The translations under genes were made by a program, and so were the position numbers. DNA of 64,000 nt from JAIBJN01 sp963775505 (GTDB taxonomy: Bacteria > Actinomycetota > Thermoleophilia > Gaiellales > Gaiellaceae): the NCBI GenBank assembly GCA_963775505.1, contig CAVZIL010000007.1, forward strand, positions 496,001 through 560,000. Reading direction: 5' to 3'. The notes under the pieces are model-generated. The model ran no database searches, was not told where the DNA came from, and was given only the letters and a program-made list of their open reading frames with translations. This document shows, piece after piece, positions 32,574-40,210 of this stretch (position 1 is the stretch's first letter; every line of letters begins with the position of its first letter).

Positions 32574-34049
32574 GTGAATATCGAGCTCCAGGTCATCGGC
32601 AGCGGACTGCGAGCGGTCGCGGAGGAGATGGGCGCGGTGCTCGTCCGCTCCGCCTTCTCGGCGAACATCAAGGAGCGCCGGGATTGCTCGACCGCGCTCT
32701 TCGCCGAGGACGGCCGCATGATCGCGCAGGCGGAGCACATCCCCGTCCATCTGGGCGCCATGCCCGAGGCGGTCGCCGCGGTCCGCGAGCTCGCGCCGAA
32801 GCCCGGCGAGGTCTTCGTCGTCAACGACCCCTTCACGGGTGGCACCCACCTGCCCGACGTCACGCTCGTTTCCCGCACCGGGCTCGGCTACGCGGTCTCC
32901 CGAGCGCACTACGCGGACGTCGGCGGCGCCGAGCCCGCCAGCCTGCCGGCCGGCTCGACCGACCTCTACCAGGAAGGCCTCGTGATTCCGCCGGTTCGCC
33001 TCACGGACGAGGTCGTCACCATCCTCCTCGCCAACATGCGCAACCCGGACGAGCGGCAGGGTGACCTGCGGGCGCAGGTGGCCGCGCACCGCCTGGCCGA
33101 GCGGCGTCTTGCCGAGCTCGTGGAGCGGCGTGGCCGTGAGAGCGTCACGGCCGCGATGGACGAGCTCTACGCGTACTCCGAGCGGCGCGTGCGCGCGGCG
33201 ATCGCCGCTCTACCGGACGGCCACTACGAGGCCTCGGACGTCCTCGAGGCGCCCGAGGGCGAGCTCGTGATCCGCGCGGCGGTCACGATCTCCGGCGAGA
33301 CCGTGGCGATCGACTTCGCGGGCACCGACTCCCAGCATCCCGGGAACCTCAACTGCCCGCTCGCGGTCACGCGCTCGGCCGCCTACTTCGTCGTGCGCTG
33401 TCTCACCGATCCCGACGTCCCCGCGTCGGGGGGCGCGTTCGCGCCGGTGACCGTGACGGCGCCCGAGGGCTCGGTCGTCAACGCGCTCCCGCCGGCCGCG
33501 GTGGTTGCCGGCAACGTCGAGACGTCGAGCCGGATCGCGGACGTGCTGTTCCGCGCGTTCGGCCAGGCGGTGCCCGTGCCGGCCCAGGGGCAGGGGACGA
33601 TGAACAACCTCACCTTCGGGAACGCGCGCTTCACGTACTACGAGACGATCGCAGGCGGCCAGGGCGCGTGCCCGCACGCGGACGGGCCCTCGGCGGTGCA
33701 CGTGGCGATGTCGAACACCCTGAACACGCCGGTCGAGGCCCTCGAGCTCGCCTACCCGCTCCGGGTCGAGCGCTACGCCCTTCGGCTCGGGTCCGGCGGC
33801 AAGGGCCGCTTCTGGGGCGGCGACGGCGTGATCAGGGAGATCACCGCGCTCGAGCCGTGCCGCGTCTCGATCGTCAGCGAGCGACGCGCCCGCGGCCCTG
33901 GGGGGACGCGAGGCGGCGAGTCGGGCTCGCCCGGCCGGAATCTGATCGACGGCGACGAGGTGCCGGCCAAGGTCACCCGGGCGCTCGACGCGGGCCAGTC
34001 GGTGACGATCGAGACGCCGGGCGGCGGCGGCTTCGGCTCCGCAGCGTAG
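32574..34049 (+). CDS. hyuB: Hydantoinase/oxoprolinase subunit B
   Basis: 491 aa. Partner of HyuA. Family landmarks are GSGLRAVAEEMGAVLVRSAF, IKERRDCSTALF, FVVNDPFTGGTHLPDVTLV, FAGTDSQHPGNLNCPLAVT, NVETSSRIADVLFRAFGQ, YYETIAGGQGACP and the Gly-rich ending IETPGGGGFGSAA. GTG start at 32574. The short intergenic stretch carries near-repeats of GAARGCGTGAC spanning the hyuA stop. Together the pair likely forms a cytosolic complex hydrolysing a cyclic amide with ATP. Confidence 0.93.
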   Translation: MNIELQVIGSGLRAVAEEMGAVLVRSAFSANIKERRDCSTALFAEDGRMIAQAEHIPVHLGAMPEAVAAVRELAPKPGEVFVVNDPFTGGTHLPDVTLVSRTGLGYAVSRAHYADVGGAEPASLPAGSTDLYQEGLVIPPVRLTDEVVTILLANMRNPDERQGDLRAQVAAHRLAERRLAELVERRGRESVTAAMDELYAYSERRVRAAIAALPDGHYEASDVLEAPEGELVIRAAVTISGETVAIDFAGTDSQHPGNLNCPLAVTRSAAYFVVRCLTDPDVPASGGAFAPVTVTAPEGSVVNALPPAAVVAGNVETSSRIADVLFRAFGQAVPVPAQGQGTMNNLTFGNARFTYYETIAGGQGACPHADGPSAVHVAMSNTLNTPVEALELAYPLRVERYALRLGSGGKGRFWGGDGVIREITALEPCRVSIVSERRARGPGGTRGGESGSPGRNLIDGDEVPAKVTRALDAGQSVTIETPGGGGFGSAA

Positions 34050-34080
34050 CTCCGGCCGCTGCCCGCGCTAGGCTCGCCGC

Positions 34081-34360
34081 GTGCGGATCTTCCGCAGGCG
34101 AGCAGAGCTCCGGACGCTCGACGAGCGGGAGTGCTACCTCCGCCTGCACGGCGTCCGCTCCGGCGAGGTTGCGGTCGTTCGCGGTGCGCCGGTCGTCGGC
34201 GCGCCACCTCGCCCGGCGCGAACCCGACGGTCCGACCGAGGAATCGCCGGCCCTCCACCTCGTCTTCGCCTATCCGCGCAACCGCGGTCGGCTGACGGGC
34301 GAGCAGGTACGGCGGGAGCTGCTGCGGCGCATGTCCGCACGCACGGGCGAGGCTGCCTGA
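34081..34360 (+). CDS. Small hypothetical protein, frameshifted in this sequence
   Basis: About 92 aa assembled from two frames. The first part reads MRIFRRRAELRTLDERECYL and LHGVRSGEVAVVR in the frame of the GTG at 34081. The second reads RHLARREPDGPTEESPALHL and VFAYPRNRGRLTGEQVRREL one frame over, ending at 34360. The two parts have matching charged character and neither frame makes sense throughout, so one surplus base between about 34170 and 34215 is the simplest explanation. TAGGCT (34069-34074) six bases before the start may be a -10 element. Function unknown. Confidence 0.5.
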
Positions 34361-34364
34361 CCGG

Positions 34365-34934
34365 CTAGCCCGGGAGGAGGGCGCCTTCGAGACCGAGGAG
34401 CGCCTGCTTGCGGTCCAGGCCTCCGGCGTAGCCGACGAGGCTCCCGCTCGCGCCGACGATGCGGTGGCAGGGAACGACGATCGGGACCGGATTGCGGTTC
34501 AGGGCCCCGCCGACGGCACGCGCCGCCCGCGGCTTGCCGACCCGCTGCGCGAGGGCGCCGTACGTGTCGACGTGGCCGTACGGGACGCGAACCAGCTCCT
34601 CCAGCACGACCCGCTGGAAGTCCGGAAGAGGGGTGAGGTCGACCCGGACGTCGAACTCGCGGCGCGATCCCTCGAAGTATTCGTCGAGCTCGCGCCGGAC
34701 GCCCTCCACCGGTCGAGGCGAGCGCAGGACGCGCACGCCGAAGTTCGTGGCGAGCGCGGCGAGCTCCCGCTCGGGGTCCGGATCGAACGAGATGCGGCAC
34801 ACGCCGCGCTCGCTGGCGGCGACGAGCAGCGTCCCGATCGGAGAGTCGGCGAAGTCGTAGGCGACGTCGAGCATCCCCGCGGCGGCGGCCTCGTCGCGGA
34901 AGCGGCGGTCGACGCGGTCTGGAACGGCGGTCAT
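34365..34934 (-). CDS. ogt: Methylated-DNA--protein-cysteine methyltransferase
   Basis: 189 aa. Suicide repair protein that removes alkyl groups from O6-alkylguanine. The active-site motif is IVVPCHRIVGASGSLVGYAG, preceded by the helix-turn-helix DNA-binding segment GHVDTYGALAQRVGKPRAAR and the conserved Asn in GGALNRNPVP. The N-terminal domain has FADSPIGTLLVAASERGVCR. The ATG at 34934 overlaps the stop of the upstream sigma factor gene as ATGA, so the two are translationally coupled. That arrangement suggests the sigma factor controls an alkylation response. Confidence 0.95.
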   Translation of the reverse strand: MTAVPDRVDRRFRDEAAAAGMLDVAYDFADSPIGTLLVAASERGVCRISFDPDPERELAALATNFGVRVLRSPRPVEGVRRELDEYFEGSRREFDVRVDLTPLPDFQRVVLEELVRVPYGHVDTYGALAQRVGKPRAARAVGGALNRNPVPIVVPCHRIVGASGSLVGYAGGLDRKQALLGLEGALLPG

Positions 34935-35398
34935 GGGGTCTCCTTCCTGCGCAGGCGCCGCACGCCGGACGAGGCTGCGGCGCGCGCCGCCTCGGCGCTC
35001 GAGCCGAGCGCTGCGGCGATGTCGTCGTAGGAGAGGTCGTAGCCGTACCGGAGCACGACGGCCGCCCTCTCGGTCGGCGGAAGCCGATCGGCGAGGTGCT
35101 CGAGCTCCGCGAACGCGGGCCGCTCGTCGTCGACCGGGACCTCGGGCGGCTCGGCGACGGTCCTCGTCCTGCGGCGCTCGTCGACGGCGACCCTGGTTGC
35201 GATCGTGAAGACCCACGCCCGCAGGTGTCGGCCGTGCTCGAGGTTCCCGTAGGCGCGAAGCGCCCGCAGGAACGTCTCCTGGAACGCGTCCTCGGCGGCC
35301 TGGCGGCCGAGCAGTCGGACGAGGTAGCCGAAGACCTCGTCCTTTCGCTCGGCGTAGAAGCGCTCGAAGGGGGGTATCGCGGCCACGGCCTCCATCAT
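34931..35398 (-). CDS. ECF-type sigma-70 family RNA polymerase sigma factor
   Basis: 155 aa. Region 2 reads FERFYAERKDEVFGYLVRLL and AAEDAFQETFLRALRAYGNL, with HLRAWVFTIATRVAVDERRR for core binding and -10 recognition. Region 4 reads LPPTERAAVVLRYGYDLSYD followed by DIAAALGSSAEAARAAASSG. No anti-sigma factor gene adjoins it; instead it overlaps ogt by four bases. Two adjacent ATG codons (35398, 35395) are possible starts. It is divergent from the PfkB-type kinase with about 43 bases between starts. Confidence 0.9.
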   Translation of the reverse strand: MMEAVAAIPPFERFYAERKDEVFGYLVRLLGRQAAEDAFQETFLRALRAYGNLEHGRHLRAWVFTIATRVAVDERRRTRTVAEPPEVPVDDERPAFAELEHLADRLPPTERAAVVLRYGYDLSYDDIAAALGSSAEAARAAASSGVRRLRRKETP

Positions 35399-35441
35399 CC
35401 GTTGAAACGCGCGGCCGCGCCGGGATGTGAGACTGCCGGGC

Positions 35442-36258
35442 ATGCGGATGGCCGTGGTCGGTCACGTCGAGTGGGTCGAGTTCGCGCGCGTCGAGCGCGT
35501 GCCGGCACCCGGAGCGATCATCCAGGCGAGCGACTGGTGGGGGGAGGCGGCCGGGGGAGGCGGCGTGGCCTCGGTGCAGCTAGCGCGGCTCGCCGGCTCC
35601 TGCACGCTCTACACGGCGCTCGGCCGCGACGAGCTCGGGCAGGCGTCTCTCGACCAGCTGACAGGGCTCGGCGTCCGCGTCGAGGCCACCCGCCATCCCG
35701 GGCCGCAGCGTCGCGGCTTCACGTTCGTCGACGCCGACGGCGAGCGGACGATCACGATCATCGGCGAGAAGCACGTCCCACGCGGAGGCGATCCCCTGCC
35801 CTGGGGCGAACTGGGGACATTCGACGGCGTCTACTTCGTCAGCGGCGACGCCGCCGCCGCGCGCGCGGCGCGGCAGGCGCGCGTTCTCGTGGCGACCGCC
35901 CGCTCCCTGCCCGTTCTGCAGCAGGCGGGAATCGAGCTCGACGCGCTCGTCCGCAGCGCGCACGATCCGGGCGAACGCTACTCGCGGGGCGACCTGGAGC
36001 CCCAGCCGAAGCTGGCCGTTGCAACTGCGGGTGACGGCGGCGGAACGTGGGAGACCGCCGACGGTCGTTCGGGCTCCTACGGCGCGGCGCCTCCGCCCGG
36101 GCCGACGGCGGACGCCTACGGCGCCGGCGACAGCTTCGCCGCCGGGCTCACGTTCGCGCTCGCCCGCGGGGACGCCGTCGAGGGCGCGCTCGCTCTCGCC
36201 GCCGAGTGCGGGGCCGCCGCGCTCACGCGCCACGGCGCCCACGGCCACGCCGAGCTAA
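35442..36258 (+). CDS. PfkB-family carbohydrate kinase; 3' end uncertain (no in-frame stop)
   Basis: About 270 aa. Ribokinase-like sugar or nucleoside kinase. MRMAVVGHVEWVEFARVERV opens the fold, AAGGGGVASVQLARLAG is the substrate-binding Gly-rich region, and GPTADAYGAGDSFAAGLTFA carries the catalytic Asp and the anion hole. Homology ends at TRHGAHGHAEL near 36255. The expected stop (TAA, 36256-36258) is one frame off, and the open frame otherwise continues to 36755 through the mraZ promoter and gene. One surplus base near the end would explain this. The phosphate acceptor is unknown. It converges on a small minus-strand gene. Confidence 0.8.
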
Positions 36259-36413
36259 GCCGAAGGCCCCTCGAGGCGGCGCAGGACGTAGTCGGCGTAC
36301 CAGCCGGGCCAGTCCTCGTCGCGGTGTCCGAGCTCCCGCTCGTAAACGGCGTGGGCCTGCTCGGCCTCGCGAAGCAGCCTGGCCAGCTCCTCCCGGGTCA
36401 GCTGTGCCTCCAT
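36255..36413 (-). CDS. Small acidic hypothetical protein
   Basis: 52 aa, ATG at 36413, stop TAG at 36257-36255. The protein opens MEAQLTREELARLLREAEQA and continues HAVYERELGHRDEDWPGWYA, then DYVLRRLEGPSA. The helical start and the D-W-P-x-W-Y-A-x-Y motif look like a genuine small conserved protein. Its predicted sequence makes much better biological sense than the opposite-strand extension of the kinase. Function unknown; it ends against the kinase gene and starts about 50 bases before the mraZ operator repeats. Confidence 0.65.
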   Translation of the reverse strand: MEAQLTREELARLLREAEQAHAVYERELGHRDEDWPGWYADYVLRRLEGPSA

Positions 36414-36454
36414 GGCGCCATTATCGCGCGTCGATCGCGGGTGGGGTCCCGGGG

Positions 36455-36501
36455 TTGCGGAGTGGGGGTTTGTGGTTTACAGTGGGACGAAGTGGAGGAG
36501 A
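36455..36501 (+). promoter_or_regulatory. mraZ promoter with four 10-bp direct repeats (MraZ boxes)
   Basis: GTGGG (36462), GTGGT (36472), GTGGG (36482) and GTGGA (36492) recur exactly every 10 bases. MraZ from E. coli and mycoplasmas is known to bind direct repeats of a TGGG-containing unit with five-base spacers before its own gene. TTGCGG (36455-36460), 17 bases, then TACAGT (36478-36483) gives a promoter overlapped by the repeats. The array ends 16 bases before the mraZ ATG. Confidence 0.72.
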
Positions 36502-36517
36502 AGGAAGGCCTCAGCAG

Positions 36518-36952
36518 ATGCTGCACGGCGAGTACGAGCACACGGTCGACGACAAGAACCGCCTTACGCTTCCCGCCCGCTTCCGGGAGTCCTTCGCGGA
36601 CGGCGTGGTCGTCACGCGCGGCATCGAGCCCTGCCTGGCCGTGTTCACGAAGGACGGCTGGGAGGACTTTTCGGGCTCCCGCCTCGCGGGCCTCGACCGC
36701 TTCAGCGGCGAGGCGCGGGACATGCGGCGCTACCTCTTCTCCGCGACCGTGGTGACCGAGCTCGACAAGCAGGGGCGCGTCACGATCCCGGCGGGGCTCC
36801 TGGCGAAGGCCGACCTCGGTCGAGACGTGATCGTCGCCGGCGTCGGCGACTGCCTGGAGATCTGGGATCCCGACGGTTGGCGCACCCGAATGGACGAGGT
36901 GGAGAGGAGGGCTCCCGTTGCTGCGGAACGCCTTGCGACACGAGACAGCTGA
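36518..36952 (+). CDS. mraZ: Transcriptional regulator MraZ
   Basis: 144 aa. Two AbrB-like swapped-hairpin halves: FHTV-type HTVDDKNRLTLPARFRESF in the first, with the conserved D-x-K-x-R, and VVTELDKQGRVTIPAGLLAK in the second. It opens the division and cell wall cluster and represses it by binding repeats upstream of itself. The ATG at 36518 is preceded by a purine-rich GGAGGAGAAGGAAGG stretch. The 3' end overlaps rsmH by 35 bases. Confidence 0.96.
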   Translation: MLHGEYEHTVDDKNRLTLPARFRESFADGVVVTRGIEPCLAVFTKDGWEDFSGSRLAGLDRFSGEARDMRRYLFSATVVTELDKQGRVTIPAGLLAKADLGRDVIVAGVGDCLEIWDPDGWRTRMDEVERRAPVAAERLATRDS

Positions 36953-37886
36953 TCACGTTCCGGTCCTCGCGGAGGAGGTTCGCCACCTCCTCGCGGTCGA
37001 GCCCGGGAACACGGTCATCGACGCCACCTTCGGCGCCGGCGGCCACGCGGAGCTCCTGGCGGCCGATCTGCAGGGGGAGGGGAGGTTCATCGCCGTCGAC
37101 CGGGACGCGAGCGTGCGGCCGTACTTCGAGCGCTTCCAGCGCCGGGCGGGCGTTCAGTCGCGCTTTCTGCGCGGCGACTTCGCCGTCGTCCTCGGCCAGC
37201 TGGCCGACAACGACCTCCGAGCCGACGCGATCCTGCTCGATCTCGGCGTCTCGAGCATGCAGATCGACCGCCCCGAGCGCGGCTTCTCGTACGCGGTCGA
37301 CGCCCCGCTCGACATGCGCATGGACGTCTCGGGCCCGCGGACGGCCCGGGACGTCGTCAACGAGCTGAGCGAGCGCGAGCTCGCGGACATCTTCCGCCGC
37401 TACGGCGAGGAGCGCTTCGCAAGGCAGATCGCGCGCGCGATCGTCCGCCGCCGCGCCGAGCAGCCTTTCGACCGGACGAGCGACCTCGTGGAGGTCGTCC
37501 GCGCGGCGATCCCGGCTCCTCGCCGCTTCGGCGACGGCCATCCGGCGAAGCGCGTGTTCCAAGCGCTTCGCATCGTCGTCAACGACGAGCTCGACTCGCT
37601 CGAGCACGCGCTGCCCGTTGCGCTTCGGCTGCTGAGCCCGGGCGGACGGATCGCGGTCGTGAGCTTCCACTCGCTGGAGGACCGCATCGTCAAGCGCTTC
37701 TTCGCAGCCCAGGCGCGCGGCTGCACCTGCCCGCCGGACCTCCCGGTGTGCGTCTGCGGCAAGGAGCCGACACTCCGACTCGTTACCCGCAAAGCGGTGC
37801 GCCCCTCGCCCGCCGAGACGGGCGAGAACCCGCGCGCCGCGTCTGCACGCCTGCGCGTCGCGGTGAACCCGGAGGAGGGTCGCTAG
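36918..37886 (+). CDS. rsmH: 16S rRNA (cytosine-1402-N4)-methyltransferase
   Basis: 322 aa. SAM-dependent methyltransferase acting on C1402 of 16S rRNA. Motifs: VIDATFGAGGHAELLAADLQ for SAM binding, ILLDLGVSSMQIDRPERGFS, PLDMRMDVSG, FGDGHPAKRVFQALRIVVND, ERIVNDEL-like ending of that helix, and the late AVVSFHSLEDRIVKRFF. The C-terminus holds a Cys-rich loop (CTCPPDLPVCVCG), common in actinobacterial RsmH. The TTG start at 36918 has AGGAGG seven bases upstream, inside the end of mraZ, so translation is coupled. Confidence 0.96.
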   Translation: MLRNALRHETADHVPVLAEEVRHLLAVEPGNTVIDATFGAGGHAELLAADLQGEGRFIAVDRDASVRPYFERFQRRAGVQSRFLRGDFAVVLGQLADNDLRADAILLDLGVSSMQIDRPERGFSYAVDAPLDMRMDVSGPRTARDVVNELSERELADIFRRYGEERFARQIARAIVRRRAEQPFDRTSDLVEVVRAAIPAPRRFGDGHPAKRVFQALRIVVNDELDSLEHALPVALRLLSPGGRIAVVSFHSLEDRIVKRFFAAQARGCTCPPDLPVCVCGKEPTLRLVTRKAVRPSPAETGENPRAASARLRVAVNPEEGR

Positions 37887-38258
37887 GTGGCGACCGCGAC
37901 CGCCCGTGCCGAGCCGCGGCAGGCGCCTCGACCGCGACCTCGCTCGACTCCCCGCCGGGCGCCTAGGCAGCGAGCCTCGCCGCGGCCGCGGGTCGCCGGC
38001 AGCGTCGTCTGGATCGTCGTCGTCGCCACGCTTCTCGCAGGGATCGTCGCCCTGAACGTCGCCGTCCTCCGCCTGAACGTGCAGGCCGAGGAGCTGGAGG
38101 CCGAGCGGGCGGAGCTCGTGGCGAAGCGGGAAGGCCTCGAGGCGGAGCTCTCGCGGGGAGCGGCTCCCGGGCGCATCGAGGAGATCGCGGTGACCACGCA
38201 CGGGCTCGTGGAGCCCGCCGAGATCTCCTACGTCCGGCTGGCGCGCGTCAAGGAGTAG
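37887..38258 (+). CDS. ftsL: FtsL/DivIC-type septum formation protein
   Basis: 123 aa. A very basic cytoplasmic N-terminus (PRPRPRSTPRRAPRQRA), one membrane helix (SVVWIVVVATLLAGIVALN) and an extracytoplasmic leucine-zipper-like coiled coil (LNVQAEELEAERAELVAKRE), the architecture of FtsL. It lies between rsmH and ftsI, the usual ftsL position. FtsL couples FtsQ/B to activation of FtsWI. GTG start directly after the rsmH stop. Sequence similarity in this family is low, so the name relies on position and topology. Confidence 0.82.
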   Translation: MATATARAEPRQAPRPRPRSTPRRAPRQRASPRPRVAGSVVWIVVVATLLAGIVALNVAVLRLNVQAEELEAERAELVAKREGLEAELSRGAAPGRIEEIAVTTHGLVEPAEISYVRLARVKE

Positions 38259-38264
38259 AGCCGC

Positions 38265-39941
38265 GTGCGCCACGCGAACAGGCGCCTCCGGCTCCTCGTC
38301 GCGGTCTTCGCCGTCGTCTTCCTCGCAGCGTTCGTCCGCGTTGCCTGGCTCCAGGCCGTGAAGGCGCAGGCCCTCGACCACCTGGCCGCGAGCCAGCAGC
38401 GCAAGGAGATCGCGGTGACCGCGCGCCGGGGGACGATCTTCGACCGCAACGGCGTCCAGCTCGCATTTGGGGAGCGGGCGACGACCGTCTACGCGAATCC
38501 CAGGCAGATCGTCGACCCGCGCGAGGCCGCCATCGCTGTCGGGGAGACGCTCGGGCTCGACGCCGGGAAGCTGTACCCGCTGCTCACCGACCGCTCGCGC
38601 GGTTTCGTCTACCTGGCCCGCAAGGCGGATCCGGAGGGGGCGGAGGCGCTGGAAGCACGTGAGATCCCGGGGATCGGGTTCCAACCCGAGGAGCGCCGCG
38701 TCTACCCTCAGCGGCAGCTCGCCTCCGAGATCGTCGGCTTCGCCGGGACAGACAACCGAGGGCTCTCCGGGATCGAGCTCCAGCTCGACCAGGAGCTCGC
38801 CGGCGCGGACGGCTCGAAGACGATCGTCCGAGATCCGTTCGGGCGCACGATCGACGTGGTCGAGGCCCAGCAGGTGCAGGACGGCAAGGACGTCTACCTG
38901 ACCATCGACCAGACGCTCCAGAGCCACGCCGAGCGCGTCCTCCGGCGGGCCGCGAGCCGCTGGTCCGCGCAGTCGGCCTCGGCGGTCGTGCTCGACGCCC
39001 GCACCGGCGGCATCCTCGCGCTCGCGGTCGAGCCCGGCTTCGACGCCAACGAGTACCCCGAGGTGGCGAAGTGGGACGAGGAGCGTCTCCGGAACCGGGC
39101 CGTGACCGACACGTACGAGCCGGGCTCGACCTTCAAGGTCGTCACCGTCGGCGGCGTGCTCGAGTCCGACATCGTCTCGCCGACGACGAAGTTCCGGCTC
39201 CCGTACGAGATCCCCGTCGCCGACCGGATCATCCACGACGCGCTGCCGCGGAAGACGCAGACGATGACCGTCGAGCAGATCCTCTCCCGCTCGTCGAACG
39301 TCGGCGTGGTGACGCTCGCCCAGCAGCTGCAGCGCGACGGGGTGAACGAGTGGATCCACCGCTTCGGGTTCGGGCGGCTGACGGGCGTCGACTTCCCGGG
39401 CGAGTCACCCGGCATCGTCCTCAAGCCCGACGAGTGGTCCGGCTCGACCATCGGCAACGTCCCGATCGGACAGGGCATCGCCGTGACGCCGATCCAGATG
39501 GCCGCGGCCTACGGCGCGATCGCGAACGACGGCGTGTGGCTGCAGCCGCACCTGGTCGAGCGGATCGAGGGGAACGGGCGCGTGCAACCGAAGGAACGCC
39601 GGGTGCTCTCGGAGACGACCGCGCAGGAGTTGACGAAGATGCTCCGCGGAGTGGTCAAGGAGGGCTCGGGGACGACGGCGCAGATCCCGGGCTATCGCGT
39701 CGCCGGCAAGACGGGGACGGCGGCCAAGCCGGAACCGACCGGCGGGTACTCGGACACGCGCTACGTGGCCTCCTTCGTCGGCTTCGCTCCCGCGAAGCAC
39801 CCGGCGCTCGTCGTTCTGGTAACCGTCGACGAGCCGCGGGGCGCGATCTGGGGCGGCGTCGTCGCCGCGCCGCCTTTTGCCCAGATCATGGAGTTCGCGC
39901 TGCAGTCCCTCGAGGTGCCGCCGGACGCAAAGTCGCGCTGA
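38265..39941 (+). CDS. ftsI: Division-specific peptidoglycan transpeptidase FtsI (PBP3, class B)
   Basis: 558 aa. A membrane anchor (RLLVAVFAVVFLAAFVRVAW), a dimerisation domain starting at RRGTIFDRNGVQLAFGERAT, and a transpeptidase domain with the catalytic SxxK in TYEPGSTFKVVTVGGVLESD, the SxN motif in ILSRSSNVGVVTLA, and the KTG motif in YRVAGKTGTAAKPEP. It crosslinks septal peptidoglycan with FtsW. No PASTA repeats follow. GTG start six bases after ftsL. Some 269 bases separate it from murE, the longest break inside this cluster. Confidence 0.95.
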   Translation: MRHANRRLRLLVAVFAVVFLAAFVRVAWLQAVKAQALDHLAASQQRKEIAVTARRGTIFDRNGVQLAFGERATTVYANPRQIVDPREAAIAVGETLGLDAGKLYPLLTDRSRGFVYLARKADPEGAEALEAREIPGIGFQPEERRVYPQRQLASEIVGFAGTDNRGLSGIELQLDQELAGADGSKTIVRDPFGRTIDVVEAQQVQDGKDVYLTIDQTLQSHAERVLRRAASRWSAQSASAVVLDARTGGILALAVEPGFDANEYPEVAKWDEERLRNRAVTDTYEPGSTFKVVTVGGVLESDIVSPTTKFRLPYEIPVADRIIHDALPRKTQTMTVEQILSRSSNVGVVTLAQQLQRDGVNEWIHRFGFGRLTGVDFPGESPGIVLKPDEWSGSTIGNVPIGQGIAVTPIQMAAAYGAIANDGVWLQPHLVERIEGNGRVQPKERRVLSETTAQELTKMLRGVVKEGSGTTAQIPGYRVAGKTGTAAKPEPTGGYSDTRYVASFVGFAPAKHPALVVLVTVDEPRGAIWGGVVAAPPFAQIMEFALQSLEVPPDAKSR

Positions 39942-40113
39942 GGATCGGGGATCGGGAACCCGACGTAGCTCGAAGGACGTCGGCGGATCATTGTTGCGAT
40001 TCGGCGAGCCCTGCCAGTCGCTACGAAGGATCGGCCCGCTGCGGGCGTCCAATGTCGATCGGCGTTCCGCAGGCTCCATGTCGTGAGCACGAGAGAGGTG
40101 GACTCGACGGCGT

Positions 40114-40128
40114 GCACACCAGGTGTGC
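40114..40128. promoter_or_regulatory. 15-base perfect palindrome between ftsI and murE
   Basis: GCACACC-A-GGTGTGC in the 269-base non-coding interval 39942-40210. The interval has no convincing gene on either strand. The palindrome is suited to a dimeric regulator, about 80 bases before the murE GTG. I saw no clear promoter pair with it. Confidence 0.3.
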
Positions 40129-40210
40129 GGCGGCGCGGTGCCTCGTAGCGCCAGAATGCCGGTAGGTGCGAGGAAGAACACCGCGCTGCATGCAGAACTG
40201 AGCCTGACCC

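Noticed and set aside
32543..32577. Near-direct repeats GAARGCGTGAC around the hyuA stop as a regulatory site
   Set aside because: Only two good copies, partly coding, with no promoter context; too weak to report as an operator.
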